In this document: piece after piece, positions 8,629-17,675 of the stretch | Layout of the letters: each line of letters opens with the position of its first letter | Position numbering within the stretch: the stretch's first letter is position 1 | Source: Mucilaginibacter sp. PAMB04168 | GTDB lineage: Bacteria > Bacteroidota > Bacteroidia > Sphingobacteriales > Sphingobacteriaceae | NCBI RefSeq assembly: GCF_039634365.2 | Contig: NZ_CP155079.2 | Location: 4,588,001-4,652,000 of the forward strand | Reading direction: 5' to 3' | DNA length: 64,000 bases | The notes under the pieces: generated by a model | What the model was told of the DNA's origin: nothing | Database searches by the model: none | The model's input: the letters and a program-made list of their open reading frames with translations, nothing else | Position numbers and translations under genes: made by a program

Positions 8629-9207
8629 ATGAGAAAAGTTGTTTTAAACCTTGCCGTTAGCCTTGATGGATTTATTGAAGGCCCTAACGGCGAGTATGAC
8701 TGGTGCCTTGCCGATCAGGACTACGGCATGACTGAATTTTTTGCGCAGACCGATACCATATTTATTGGGCGTAAAAGCTATGAGATGATTGCAGGCATGG
8801 AGGATGAGTACTTTCCGCATATACAAAAGGTGTATGTTTTTTCAGATTCTTTGAATACAGCTGCCAATGCAAAGGTTGAGTTTATTAAAAGCGCAGATTT
8901 TGATGAGCGCGTAAAAGCCATTTTAGAACTTGATGGTTCCAACATTTGGTTATTTGGCGGAGCCAACCTGCTATCAACTTTTCTTCAACGCAGATTAGTT
9001 GCCGAGATGCTCCTATCTGTTCACCCGCTTATATTAGGTAGCGGCAAGCCTTTATTTACGGAGCTTAACAATCGGGTTGACCTGTTATTGCAAAACACCC
9101 AAACTTATGATACGGGTTTAGTACAGCTCAGGTATGCGCTAAAGCCTATGTTTGACAACAGCCTGCTAGACACGCCTTTTGTGCATTCGGGGTTGGATGA
9201 TTTTTGA
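8629..9207 (+). CDS. Dihydrofolate reductase-like / RibD C-terminal domain protein
   Basis: The start is the ATG at 8629, two bases after the LutB-like stop, giving 192 residues beginning MRKVVLNLAVSLDGFIEG. This SLDGFIEGPNGEYDW start, the IFIGRKSYEMI segment, VYVFSD, IWLFGGANLL and SVHPLILGSGKPLF are typical of the YyaP/YwjB branch of the DHFR/RibD_C superfamily. These are NADPH-dependent reductases of mostly unknown substrate, distinct from FolA, and some confer nothing on folate metabolism. Tight spacing to the Fe-S gene suggests co-expression; a functional link is not established. The gene ends before a long hairpin shared with the catalase gene. Confidence 0.85.
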   Translation: MRKVVLNLAVSLDGFIEGPNGEYDWCLADQDYGMTEFFAQTDTIFIGRKSYEMIAGMEDEYFPHIQKVYVFSDSLNTAANAKVEFIKSADFDERVKAILELDGSNIWLFGGANLLSTFLQRRLVAEMLLSVHPLILGSGKPLFTELNNRVDLLLQNTQTYDTGLVQLRYALKPMFDNSLLDTPFVHSGLDDF

Positions 9208-9240
9208 TGAGCAACCGATCACTGAAATTGCCAAACGGAT

Positions 9241-9285
9241 ATAAACAGAAAACGCCTGCAAATTTTGCAGGCGTTTTCTGTTTAT
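9241..9285. terminator. Bidirectional terminator between the reductase and catalase genes
   Basis: A near-perfect palindrome with 22 paired bases on each side of a single central T (9241-9262 with 9264-9285). The core GCCTGCAAA/TTTGCAGGC is flanked by A- and T-rich ends on both strands, so it can terminate the plus-strand reductase gene and the minus-strand catalase gene. Confidence 0.9.
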
Positions 9286-9297
9286 TTAAATAAGAGT

Positions 9298-10902
9298 TTA
9301 ATAAGGCTTTGATTCCTGCGCAACGTCTTCTGCCTGCTTAACAGCTTCGTCAGAATGGGTAGCACCGATGGGACCTTTTGAGATATTAGCGCTGGCGGCT
9401 CTAATTCCTTCGGCTACACGGCGGCCATAATCTGCATCGCACTGGGTAAATAGTTCGATCATCTTATCCTGTATATGTTTCTGAACAGGTGCTAAGGTGT
9501 TAACCAAGTTATTAATCAGGTCATCACGCTCCCAATCTTCAAGCAAGTGATAGCGTTCGCCGGCTTGGGCAAAATTGTTGGTGCGGTCAATTTTTTTTCG
9601 AACCAGTTTAGTGGTCTTGTATTCCGGCTCATGATCTGCACCTGCTTTTGGTGCTTCCTGCAAACCGTTTAAAGTTGAAGGTTCATAGTTCACGTGCGCA
9701 TTAGCACCTTGTGGTAAATCTACATGGTAAGCCATCTGTCCATCGCGCTGATTAGTAGCCACGTGGGTTTTAGGTGCATTTATTGGCAGTTGCAAATAGT
9801 TTGACCCTACCCGGTAACGCTGCGTATCGGAGTAAGAGAAGGTACGCCCCTGCAACATTTTATCATCGCTAAAATCTAATCCGTCAACCAACACACCTGT
9901 ACCAAAGGCCGATTGTTCAACCTCGGCAAAGTAATTAACCGGGTTGCGGTTGAGAGTCATTTTCCCTACAGGTAGCCAAGGGAACTGATCTTCAGGCCAT
10001 ATTTTGGTATCATCCAAAGGGTCAAAATCCAGCTCAGGATGTTCCTCATCACTCATAATTTGAACCAGCAATTCCCATTGCGGATAATTACCGGCTTCAA
10101 TAGCATCAAACAGATCTTGCGTAGCGTGGTTAAAGTTTTTAGCTTGTATGGCTTCGGCCTGCTCCTGTGTTAGGTTCTTAATGCCTTGTACCGGCTCCCA
10201 ATGGTATTTTACCAATACCCCGGTTCCTTCTTTATTCACCCACTTGTAAGTGTTTACGCCCGAACCCTGCATTTGGCGGTAGTTAGCCGGAATGCCATAG
10301 GGTGAAAACAAGAACGTAATCATGTGCATAGCCTCAGGCGTATTGCTGATAAAATCGAAAATACGCTCGCCGTCTTGCCTGTTGGTTACAGGATCGGGCT
10401 TAAAGGCATGGACAAGGTCGGGGAATTTCATCGCGTCGCGAATGAAAAACACTTTGAGGTTATTACCTACCAAATCCCAGTTACCATCCTCTGTATAAAA
10501 TTTAACGGCAAAACCACGCGGGTCGCGTAAGGTCTCGGGCGAGTTACCGCCGTGTATAACCGATGAAAAGCGTACGAACACGGGTGTTTGCTTGCCTTTC
10601 TCCTGAAATAACCTGGCACGGGTATACTTACCTACCGGCTCATCACCTACCGTTCCATAAGCTTCGAAGATACCGTGAGCACCTGCACCGCGGGCATGCA
10701 CTACCCGCTCGGGGATACGCTCCCGGTCGAAATGAGATATCTTCTCCAGGAACTGATAATTTTCGAGCGTTGCCGGTCCGCGGTTACCTACTGTACGAAT
10801 GTTCTGGTTATCCGTAACGGGGTGCCCTTGGCGGGTGGTTAAGGTTTTAGCACCTTCACCCTCCTGCTGGCTGTTTGAGTTTAAAATTTTTCCGTTGTCC
10901 AT
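9298..10902 (-). CDS. Monofunctional haem catalase (KatX/KatA-like)
   Basis: The enzyme dismutates hydrogen peroxide to water and oxygen. The 534 residues contain the distal haem histidine H69 in [13 protein letters not shown], the catalytic asparagine in [14 protein letters not shown] (about 147-148) and the proximal haem ligand Y356 in [14 protein letters not shown]. The length is that of small-subunit catalases with a C-terminal helical extension, without the extra flavodoxin-like domain of large KatE. No signal peptide is visible, so it is probably cytosolic. The gene is alone on the minus strand downstream of a sensor kinase; no oxyR- or perR-type gene is adjacent. The exact subfamily name is not certain. 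Confidence 0.95.
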   Translation of the reverse strand: MDNGKILNSNSQQEGEGAKTLTTRQGHPVTDNQNIRTVGNRGPATLENYQFLEKISHFDRERIPERVVHARGAGAHGIFEAYGTVGDEPVGKYTRARLFQEKGKQTPVFVRFSSVIHGGNSPETLRDPRGFAVKFYTEDGNWDLVGNNLKVFFIRDAMKFPDLVHAFKPDPVTNRQDGERIFDFISNTPEAMHMITFLFSPYGIPANYRQMQGSGVNTYKWVNKEGTGVLVKYHWEPVQGIKNLTQEQAEAIQAKNFNHATQDLFDAIEAGNYPQWELLVQIMSDEEHPELDFDPLDDTKIWPEDQFPWLPVGKMTLNRNPVNYFAEVEQSAFGTGVLVDGLDFSDDKMLQGRTFSYSDTQRYRVGSNYLQLPINAPKTHVATNQRDGQMAYHVDLPQGANAHVNYEPSTLNGLQEAPKAGADHEPEYKTTKLVRKKIDRTNNFAQAGERYHLLEDWERDDLINNLVNTLAPVQKHIQDKMIELFTQCDADYGRRVAEGIRAASANISKGPIGATHSDEAVKQAEDVAQESKPY

Positions 10903-11069
10903 AATGTTAAGTTTTGCTGGCGTAAGAATTAACGGTTTAGATCAATTATAATCTGTTTATTCTTTGAATCTACTTATAAAAGTACAGCTACACTTTGTAA
11001 AAGTTCAGGGTATCAAATAATAAGATAATGTATAGTATTTGTCTATATAAAATATCAAGTGATTAGACG

Positions 11070-11083
11070 ACGTTTATAAACGT
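11070..11083. promoter_or_regulatory. Perfect 14-base palindrome between kinase and catalase genes
   Basis: ACGTTTATAAACGT is fully self-complementary and lies about 170 bases upstream of the catalase start; TTTATAAACG recurs at about 11145-11154. It could be a regulator binding site for catalase, but the distance from the start is large and no regulator is known here. Confidence 0.3.
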
Positions 11084-11183
11084 ACATGTGCCTATTTGTA
11101 ATCACAGCATAAGGCTTATTACAAACAAGCCAGATAAACGGAAGTTTTATAAACGAATAATTAATACGCCGTTCTTCTTGGCA

Positions 11184-12971
11184 TTAGATATTCCGTAAAA
11201 GTTTGAAGTAGAATGTAGTGCCTTCGCCCGGCTCGCTCTCAAACCATATTTTACCGTCCAAATGTTTAACAATCTCCTTGCACAAGTACAGCCCAATGCC
11301 CAAGCCTGGTGCTTTATAAACATCGTTCACCTGGTAAAATCTGTCAAAAATATACGGCTGCTGCTCCCGCGGTATACCTCGCCCAAAATCCTGAATACTA
11401 AATGTCAGGTACGCTTCATCACACACCAGGTTAATAAATATTTCATTGCCTAACGGTGAGTACTTAACGGCGTTATCTATTAAATTGGTAATGAGCTGAA
11501 TTGTACGGTTACGATCGGCGTTGATCTTGCAAGGCTGATTTTTGGTTATTACTAAGCGATGGGATGTAAATACCAATTGCAGGTCGCTAACCAGATCGGC
11601 AAGCAGCACATCCATTTCCAGTTCAGTTGCATTGAATGTTAATTTACCCGATTCTATACGTGATATATCAAGCAGGTCTTGCACTAATGCATCCAGTCTG
11701 CTTATTTGTAGTCGCATGCGCCCTAAGAAGCTAACTGCTTTAGGGTCATCTACGGTTTTTAAGCGCGATATTAGCTGCTCATAAGCTTTAATAGAGGTAA
11801 TCGGCGTTTTCAGTTCATGGCTTACAGTGCTTATAAACTCATCCTTTTGCAACTCCAGGTACTTTTGCCTGGTAATATCGGTACACGAACCCACAAAGCC
11901 CAAAAATTCATCTTCCTGATAACGGGGCAAACCAGTTGAAGTTAGCCAGTGCAGTGAACCATCTTTCAATATAATACGGTAATCAACGTTGTACTCAACC
12001 CGGTTAATATGCGCCTTTGTGAAACGGTCAACAACCATCTCCAGGTCATCCGGATGAATGATCCGGCTCCACTGGCCTCGCAAATCCTCATTGCCTTGTA
12101 CATCACACCAGTCTTTCCATTTTTGGTTGGCGTAAATGATAGCCCCGTCGTGATCTGACATCCATAAAGCTGTGGGCGATGCTGATGTAAGGGTATGCAA
12201 GCGCGCCTCCGTATCTAACCGGGCCTGCAACAATTCAACCTGTTCGCTGGTATCCATCATAGACCCTACCATACGCAGAGCTTTGCCATCTTTAAACAGG
12301 GTATAACCACGATCCAAAATGTAGGCATAACTACCGTCAGCTCTTAAGAAGCGGTACTGCCCGGTCCAGTTCTTCTCTTGGGTGTTAATTACCTCATATA
12401 TACTGCTCATTACCCGGTCCCGGTCATCGGGGTGGATACGGGCCGACCAGAATTTTGAACTTGACTCGATATCACTGGCCGTATAGCCGAACATCTGCGT
12501 AAACGATTTGCTCCACAAAACCTCGTCGCTTTCCAGGTTCCAGTCCCAAATAGCATCATGGGTAGCCTTTGAAATCAGATTAAACCGCTCAATAAGCAGT
12601 TCTTGTTCGGTAACATCATGCACCATCACTAGGCGGGCATTATAACCCTCATATGCAACAGGATAAGAAATAAGTTGTACGTGAATGATGGCGCCATCGC
12701 CTTTTATATGCCTGAACGGGCGTTGCATTGTGTTGGCACCATTCAGGGCCCGCCTTACCTCCTCAAATCTTTCCAGATCTTCCTCCGGACGAATGTCACG
12801 TACCGTCATGCTTAAAAAAGCTTCACGACTGTAACCATAGTGCTTGGTAGCGGCATCATTCACTTCAAGAAATCGCAAAGTAACGGTATCGAAAAACCAC
12901 ATGGGTTGTGGGTTTTGATAAAAAAGGATCTTAAAAAATGGCTCTACGCCTTGGTTTACAATTCCATCCAT
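11184..12971 (-). CDS. Three-PAS sensor histidine kinase (orphan)
   Basis: A 595-residue soluble kinase without evident membrane segments. Three PAS/PAC units are visible: about 10-125 (WFFDTVTLRFLEVNDAATKHYGYS), 130-245 (WDWNLESDEVLWSKSFTQMFGY) and 255-370. The HisKA domain has phospho-acceptor H385 in STVSHELKTPITS. The HATPase domain shows the N box with N496 in LITNLIDNAVKYSP, the G1 box DFGRGIP, the F box YIFDRFYQ and the G2 box GLGIGLYLCKEIV. No response regulator is adjacent. Cytosolic PAS domains suggest sensing of redox, light or small ligands, and proximity to catalase makes redox attractive but unproven. Confidence 0.93.
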   Translation of the reverse strand: MDGIVNQGVEPFFKILFYQNPQPMWFFDTVTLRFLEVNDAATKHYGYSREAFLSMTVRDIRPEEDLERFEEVRRALNGANTMQRPFRHIKGDGAIIHVQLISYPVAYEGYNARLVMVHDVTEQELLIERFNLISKATHDAIWDWNLESDEVLWSKSFTQMFGYTASDIESSSKFWSARIHPDDRDRVMSSIYEVINTQEKNWTGQYRFLRADGSYAYILDRGYTLFKDGKALRMVGSMMDTSEQVELLQARLDTEARLHTLTSASPTALWMSDHDGAIIYANQKWKDWCDVQGNEDLRGQWSRIIHPDDLEMVVDRFTKAHINRVEYNVDYRIILKDGSLHWLTSTGLPRYQEDEFLGFVGSCTDITRQKYLELQKDEFISTVSHELKTPITSIKAYEQLISRLKTVDDPKAVSFLGRMRLQISRLDALVQDLLDISRIESGKLTFNATELEMDVLLADLVSDLQLVFTSHRLVITKNQPCKINADRNRTIQLITNLIDNAVKYSPLGNEIFINLVCDEAYLTFSIQDFGRGIPREQQPYIFDRFYQVNDVYKAPGLGIGLYLCKEIVKHLDGKIWFESEPGEGTTFYFKLLRNI

Positions 12972-13250
12972 ACACGGGCTTAATTAGGGAGTACTTATAC
13001 ATAGATAGATGCAAGCAAATATATCATTACGACTAACAATACAGCATCCCTATAAAGCTTATTTACGTATAGACTACAAAAGAAGTTATGGCCGGAAAAA
13101 AAGAATCCTGCTGTTAGCTGATAGGACAGCAAAAGCAGAGAGCCGGTTTCTTAATTATTCCGATACACCAAACCTAAGAGCAAAGTGCTGCATATTACCC
13201 GCTATCATTTTGCCGTGCTTTGTTAATGCAAACATTTTTATTTGTATAAG

Positions 13251-13283
13251 AACAAAAAAGGGTACGGCATATGCCGTACCCTT
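13251..13283 (-). terminator. Terminator for the DUF6515 gene
   Basis: A 26-base perfect palindrome at 13258-13283 (arms AAGGGTACGGCAT and its complement). On the minus strand it is followed by TTTTTTGTT, giving a classical intrinsic terminator 27 bases beyond the DUF6515 stop codon. Confidence 0.85.
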
Positions 13284-13309
13284 AGAAAAAAACTATTATC
13301 ATTTATTAA

Positions 13310-14434
13310 TTAATTCTGATCATCATTATCGTCATTACCGGGTACGCTGGTTACTACGAAAATCTTTTTGCCGCTGGCATCGCGTTGCTCGTGTAAATAA
13401 ACGCCCTCGGGAGTTACGTAATATTTTTCGCCATCTACCTTCACCTTACGGGCGCCATCAGGCAATTCTTCAATAACGTCTCCTATTTGCGGATAATCAC
13501 CATTATCGTCGCCATTGTATTGGCTGTTGTTATTATCGGTATTCAACTCGCCGTCTTTACCGGCTACACGGTAAGCAATGCGGCCGTTGTCTTTAGTAAC
13601 CGGCTGGTAGTATACACCATTCGATTCATAATACTGCTGACCATCAATGGTGATGGCTTCGGCATCATCAGGTAAACGATCTATCTCGGCACCTACCGGC
13701 GGTTCAACCACAGTATATTGATTGTTATACTGTTGATAATAAAAACCATTGCTGTAAAAATACGGGTTCCCTCCCCAATTAAATGAGTAATAACCAAAAG
13801 GTAACACACCAAGACTAAAACCTAAACGTGGGTAATAATAACTGTTGTAATAACCCCGGTAGTTATGGTAGAAGCCAGTATACGGACGACCGTAGTAACC
13901 TCTTATACCACCACGATAGTACGAACGGCCATAAAAATAGCTGCGCCCAACACTGCCTCTGTAACCCGGACGACCATAGAAACCCTGACGGCCTACATTG
14001 CCGCGGTAGCTGTAATTGCCGCGTGGATAACCAAAAGAACCTCTGGGTGCGCTGTAAGTACGGTTACGATCAAAGCTTCCGCGAGGTGTAATGCCTTGCC
14101 TGTCGCCAAAATTTGGACGCATGCCGTAACTCTGGCGGCCTGGGCCTGAATTACCTCGTGGCGTATTGTAACTGCCCCGATTACCAAAATCGCCACCCCG
14201 TGGAGAAAAGCTGCCACCTGAGCGGCCCTGGAAACCACCGCCTGAACGACCTTGAAAACCGCCACCGCCAAAACCACCATCACGAGACCCGCCAAAACTG
14301 CCGCCGCCGCCGCGGTTGCCACCACCAAAACCACCGCCTCTTCCGCCGCGTTGTGCATCTGCAGTTAAGGAAAGGGACAGTGTTGTTAAAACGCTAAGTC
14401 CCAGTGTAAGCAAATATTTATTAAGTTTTTTCAT
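13310..14434 (-). CDS. Secreted glycine-rich DUF6515 family protein
   Basis: A 374-residue exported protein. Residues 1-28 form a signal peptide ending in LTADAQ. Residues 29-200 are low complexity: Gly/Arg/Phe-rich (GGGFGGGNRGGGG-like) then Tyr/Arg/Gly-rich (RGYYGRPYTGF). A hydrophobic stretch near 200-225 follows. The C-terminal part contains two copies of a roughly 50-residue unit, each with a leucine-proline-aspartate turn and tandem tyrosines: the first around RLPDDAEAITIDGQQYYES and the second around ELPDGARKVKVDGEKYYVT. The unit matches DUF6515, whose role is unknown. A surface or outer-membrane-associated role is likely. The gene is monocistronic with its own terminator. Confidence 0.85.
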   Translation of the reverse strand: MKKLNKYLLTLGLSVLTTLSLSLTADAQRGGRGGGFGGGNRGGGGSFGGSRDGGFGGGGFQGRSGGGFQGRSGGSFSPRGGDFGNRGSYNTPRGNSGPGRQSYGMRPNFGDRQGITPRGSFDRNRTYSAPRGSFGYPRGNYSYRGNVGRQGFYGRPGYRGSVGRSYFYGRSYYRGGIRGYYGRPYTGFYHNYRGYYNSYYYPRLGFSLGVLPFGYYSFNWGGNPYFYSNGFYYQQYNNQYTVVEPPVGAEIDRLPDDAEAITIDGQQYYESNGVYYQPVTKDNGRIAYRVAGKDGELNTDNNNSQYNGDDNGDYPQIGDVIEELPDGARKVKVDGEKYYVTPEGVYLHEQRDASGKKIFVVTSVPGNDDNDDQN

Positions 14435-14631
14435 GTATGATATGAGGAGTTTAAAGCTTACCTAAGCAAGCTGTTGTTTTTGTTTATTTGATTAGTTTGA
14501 CTGTATAAACTACCTACGGTTTAACAGCGCTCTATTAATTTTTACTAAACATTAATTCCCTGCGCACACCCCTTGTTAACTTAAAGTAAAACCAGTAACA
14601 GCTTTGTACGTTGTTTAATAAAACTATATAT

Positions 14632-14958
14632 ATGACAGAATATGATGATGCTGGTTTAACTAATCAGGACGATTATTTAAACACCGATAACGATAAAATA
14701 CAAGATATGGCCAACAGCGATGCTGCAAAGTTTAACACAGATGAGCAGGAAGAGGCCGTAAATGAACGCGAAGAGACCGAATACGGAGATGCTGAAAACA
14801 TTGACGCCGGTAGCGCAGTGCAACATAATGAAACGCAGCCTCCTTTAACTACCCAAGGTGATATTGGCGAGGTTGAAGAAAATATGGGCGGCACCACAAA
14901 CCTGTCGCTTGACCAGCTGAAGCAGGAAGGTGACCCGGAAGGACTTGATGGCGAATAA
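14632..14958 (+). CDS. Small acidic, probably disordered protein
   Basis: I do not recognise a family. The ATG at 14632 gives 108 residues (an upstream TTG at 14611 is in frame but less likely). The product is rich in Asp, Glu, Asn and Gln, has no cysteine, no hydrophobic segment and no signal peptide, so it should be a soluble and flexible cytosolic protein. The end DQLKQEGDPEGLDGE is preceded by GDIGEVEENMGG. A perfect terminator follows, so the gene is transcribed alone. It resembles in composition the 81-residue protein at 41629 but shares no obvious sequence motif with it. Confidence 0.7.
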   Translation: MTEYDDAGLTNQDDYLNTDNDKIQDMANSDAAKFNTDEQEEAVNEREETEYGDAENIDAGSAVQHNETQPPLTTQGDIGEVEENMGGTTNLSLDQLKQEGDPEGLDGE

Positions 14959-14970
14959 CCGGAATTGTTT

Positions 14971-15010
14971 TAAACAAAAAAGGAGCAGTTACCTGCTCCT
15001 TTTTTGTTTA
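14971..15010. terminator. Bidirectional terminator between the acidic-protein gene and the Sus cassette
   Basis: 18 perfectly paired bases on each side (14971-14988 and 14993-15010) around TTAC, with core AGGAGCAG/CTGCTCCT and A-run and T-run on the two sides. It serves the plus-strand small gene and the convergent minus-strand Sus cassette. Confidence 0.92.
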
Positions 15011-15023
15011 ATGTGGTAAACGA

Positions 15024-15497
15024 TTAATGATCGTCTGATAAAAATTTGGTTCTCCGGTAGCCGGTGTAAGTAACTTGGTTGTTACCAGAAGCATTTGAAA
15101 ACGTAGCAGTAAACGTAATCAAGTCGGTAGGAACACCAGAGCCAGGTGCCTTTGTGCCATTTTTTACAATTTTACCAGCTGTTATAACTATTGGCTTAGC
15201 TATATAACCTCCTGTAATATCGGTGCCGTTTGGCTGAGAAAACGTACCATCAGTTAAATTTACGTTGACCAAAGTTTGGTACCCGTAATCTTCTTCTTTT
15301 AGCCACATTTGGGTAGAAGAATTAGATGCAGTATTAAAGGTGGTAATTTTATAAAAAGAATCATCGCCATCATTGGCCTGAACCCAAAATTCACCAGCCA
15401 TCTCTTGCACGTTTGTGCCTCCAGCTTCTACTTCATCTTTGCGACAAGAGCTAAACGCAAACGCAAATGCTACCAGTATATAAACTATCTTTTTCAT
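15024..15497 (-). CDS. Lipid-binding putative hydrolase family lipoprotein of the Sus cassette
   Basis: 157 residues from the ATG at 15497 (MKKIVYILVAFAFAFSSC), a lipoprotein signal with lipidated cysteine at position 18; an ATG three codons upstream is also possible. The mature part begins with the EMAGEFWVQANDG stretch seen in Bacteroidota lipid-binding putative hydrolase (PF12888-type) proteins, and is predicted to be mostly beta. It is the last gene of the susC-susD-DUF5011 run, where such proteins regularly occur, and probably sits on the outer membrane. Biochemical function is not known, and the name hydrolase is a family label only. Confidence 0.7.
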   Translation of the reverse strand: MKKIVYILVAFAFAFSSCRKDEVEAGGTNVQEMAGEFWVQANDGDDSFYKITTFNTASNSSTQMWLKEEDYGYQTLVNVNLTDGTFSQPNGTDITGGYIAKPIVITAGKIVKNGTKAPGSGVPTDLITFTATFSNASGNNQVTYTGYRRTKFLSDDH

Positions 15498-15516
15498 AAT
15501 GTTCATCAATAATTTG

Positions 15517-16170
15517 TTATTGTTTTAACCATCTGCGAGTTGAGCCGGCTATACCTTGATCAAGCAAATCAACAGAGTAATTCAAAGTACTACCCGATGT
15601 AAATCCGGCTAACTTTGCTGTCCCCTGCAAGCGGCCATAGGCTGTACTTTGCAGCGGAATAGTCCAGCTTAAACCATCGCTTGTAATAACGTATGCAGGA
15701 ATTGTTGTAGCTGCTGAATACAAATTACTTGTTCTGTAAAAACCTGGAGCTAGTTTAGTAACCGTAGCAGTAGTACCTCCGGAAGCATAATCATAACTTC
15801 CGGCAACATTCACACCAGCCACTTCAGCAGTAGGTATTACAGCAACGTAACGGGTTACACTTGCAGGGAAACCATCGCTGTTGGTTGCACTGTAGCTGAT
15901 GGTATATAAGCCAACAACAGCTGTGTTAACTGTACCGGTTGCAGTTACTTTCAAATCCGAACTACCTTCTTTTGCAGCCGCTCCGGCATCAGTGTAAGTA
16001 CTACCCTTTACTACAGAAGTATAAGTATCCCCTTTCATGGTAAACGTCGCGTAGTTCGTTATTTTCGACTCGCCAACGTACCCTTCCTTATAATCGAATT
16101 TATCTTTTTGGCATGAGTATACCGAAATACAAACTAATGCTATTCCAATAAGCTTTATATATTTTTTCAT
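15517..16170 (-). CDS. DUF5011-type immunoglobulin-like lipoprotein of the Sus cassette
   Basis: 217 residues from the ATG at 16170 (MKKYIKLIGIALVCISVYSC), with a lipoprotein signal. After a short linker a bacterial Ig-like DUF5011 domain occupies about residues 40-115, with the hallmark YTDAGAAAKEG, followed by VNTAVVGLYTISYSATNSDG and the closing RYVAVIP strand. The C-terminal 100 residues form a second beta-rich domain. Proteins of this kind sit beside SusD and are thought to help bind ligand at the cell surface. It lies 26 bases after susD and 20 bases before the lipid-binding gene, as expected in an operon. Confidence 0.8.
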   Translation of the reverse strand: MKKYIKLIGIALVCISVYSCQKDKFDYKEGYVGESKITNYATFTMKGDTYTSVVKGSTYTDAGAAAKEGSSDLKVTATGTVNTAVVGLYTISYSATNSDGFPASVTRYVAVIPTAEVAGVNVAGSYDYASGGTTATVTKLAPGFYRTSNLYSAATTIPAYVITSDGLSWTIPLQSTAYGRLQGTAKLAGFTSGSTLNYSVDLLDQGIAGSTRRWLKQ

Positions 16171-16196
16171 AATAAGAATCAATTTTTTTTGAACAA

Positions 16197-17660
16197 TTAT
16201 TTACCCCACCATACCGGTGTAGTTATAGGCACCTCGGCCGGAGTATTGTTGTTACGGCTACGCTCAACATCAGGAAACACCAGGCGCTTAGGGAACAATT
16301 TGCCAGTAGTTACACCAGTGGCAGAATAAACCCACTGACCAGGTACATAAGCAAGGGCAGTTGAGTACACAGGGCTAATTCTTGGATAGCCTGTACGCTC
16401 CTGCTCAAAAAAGCCTTCTAAAGTATGGCCGGTTTTAGGCAAAGAGGCCCATTTTTGTACAATGATAGCTTCAATCTTTTGTTCCGTTGTTCCTGCAGTT
16501 GGGAAAGGATAAAGGTTACCGCGCACAGCACCAACTTGTTCAAAAGCTGCGTTAACACCTTCGTTGTACAAAGCAGCAGTATTTACACCTCCATTAAACC
16601 GCAAATCAGCTTCAGCCTGCAAAAAATAAGACTCAGCAGCAGTCAGGAAAAAAACAGGATCTGTAGCGTCCTGATTAGGAGTATTAGCAGTTGAGTATTC
16701 AGGGCGTGCCGCAGGTGTTGCATTAAAATCGCCCTGATTAATTGAGGTAGTGGTAGCTGAGGTAAAATAAGGCACTATACGTGGGTCGCCATTGGTTTTC
16801 AAGTAAGAAACCAACGTAGTACTGGCCCTTAAGTTAGTTGAACTGTTTAAGGCAAATACGTTATAAGTGTAAAAAGGATTACGTTTATCTGTGGCATCAG
16901 TGTACTGCGTAACGCCAGCATTTACTGTAAGGTAATCAGCTTTTCGGGCTACCAGCTTTTGGTATCCGGCTTGTGCTTCAGCCGGCTTGGCATTAATCAT
17001 ACGTAAATACATTCTTAATTCTAATGTATTTGCAAATTGGCGCCACTTATCCATATCACCGCCAAGTACTAGGTCGGCGGTAGCAGCTGATCCAACCAGC
17101 TTACCATTGTAGTTCGTAGCCAAAGCCGCATCAATTTCGGCTAATAAACCTTTGTAAATGCTATAACCGTCATCAAACTTTGGTTGTATGTTCTCAATTC
17201 CCTTAAATGCCTCGGTATACGGAACCTGGTCATACAAATCAACCAGTGTTTCATATACAACAGCTTTCATCACCGTACACATTAAATAGTACTGATTGTT
17301 ATTCGCGGCTTTTGCCTGCGTAATAGCTAACTGCAAATCGCTTAACGAGCCAGCAAATAATTCGCTATAGTTCGCATTTAGATCGGTACGTATCAGATTG
17401 TAAGAATCAATACTGCGGTATTGGGCTGAACTGTTGGATTGTGTCCAATACTGTGACCAAACGCCTCCTAATATATTTAACTCGCCGCCAATGCGGCCCG
17501 CTGCTGAAAGAACAGCCGAAGGAAACAAAATTTGTGGTGTAGCCGCATCAACCGAAGGGTTGTTGGGGCTAACGTTTATATCAGCAATTTTGCTACAGCC
17601 AAATGACAAAAATGCTATGCCAAATGTAAGCGCTGATTTATATAATGTATTTCTTTTCAT
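16197..17660 (-). CDS. SusD/RagB-like outer-membrane nutrient-binding lipoprotein
   Basis: 487 residues with a lipoprotein signal MKRNTLYKSALTFGIAFLSFGC (lipidated C22). The mature start SKIADINVSPNNPSVDAATP and the ILGGVWSQYWTQSNSS region place it in the SusD-like_2 branch. SusD proteins cap the SusC channel, capture the ligand, and pass it into the transporter. The gene lies 15 bases downstream of the susC-like gene. No glycoside hydrolase, peptidase or sulfatase is part of the run, so the ligand (glycan, peptide or other) cannot be deduced. Confidence 0.93.
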   Translation of the reverse strand: MKRNTLYKSALTFGIAFLSFGCSKIADINVSPNNPSVDAATPQILFPSAVLSAAGRIGGELNILGGVWSQYWTQSNSSAQYRSIDSYNLIRTDLNANYSELFAGSLSDLQLAITQAKAANNNQYYLMCTVMKAVVYETLVDLYDQVPYTEAFKGIENIQPKFDDGYSIYKGLLAEIDAALATNYNGKLVGSAATADLVLGGDMDKWRQFANTLELRMYLRMINAKPAEAQAGYQKLVARKADYLTVNAGVTQYTDATDKRNPFYTYNVFALNSSTNLRASTTLVSYLKTNGDPRIVPYFTSATTTSINQGDFNATPAARPEYSTANTPNQDATDPVFFLTAAESYFLQAEADLRFNGGVNTAALYNEGVNAAFEQVGAVRGNLYPFPTAGTTEQKIEAIIVQKWASLPKTGHTLEGFFEQERTGYPRISPVYSTALAYVPGQWVYSATGVTTGKLFPKRLVFPDVERSRNNNTPAEVPITTPVWWGK

Positions 17661-17675
17661 GTTTTTCAGATCAAA

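Noticed and set aside
13258-13283. The long palindrome before the DUF6515 gene as an operator
   Set aside because: Position after the stop codon and a T-run on the minus strand make it a terminator.
13009-13476. 155-codon plus-strand open frame
   Set aside because: It runs antisense through the terminator and the 3' end of the DUF6515 gene, has an unstructured basic/His-Tyr-rich product, and overlaps a clear gene; treated as a shadow.
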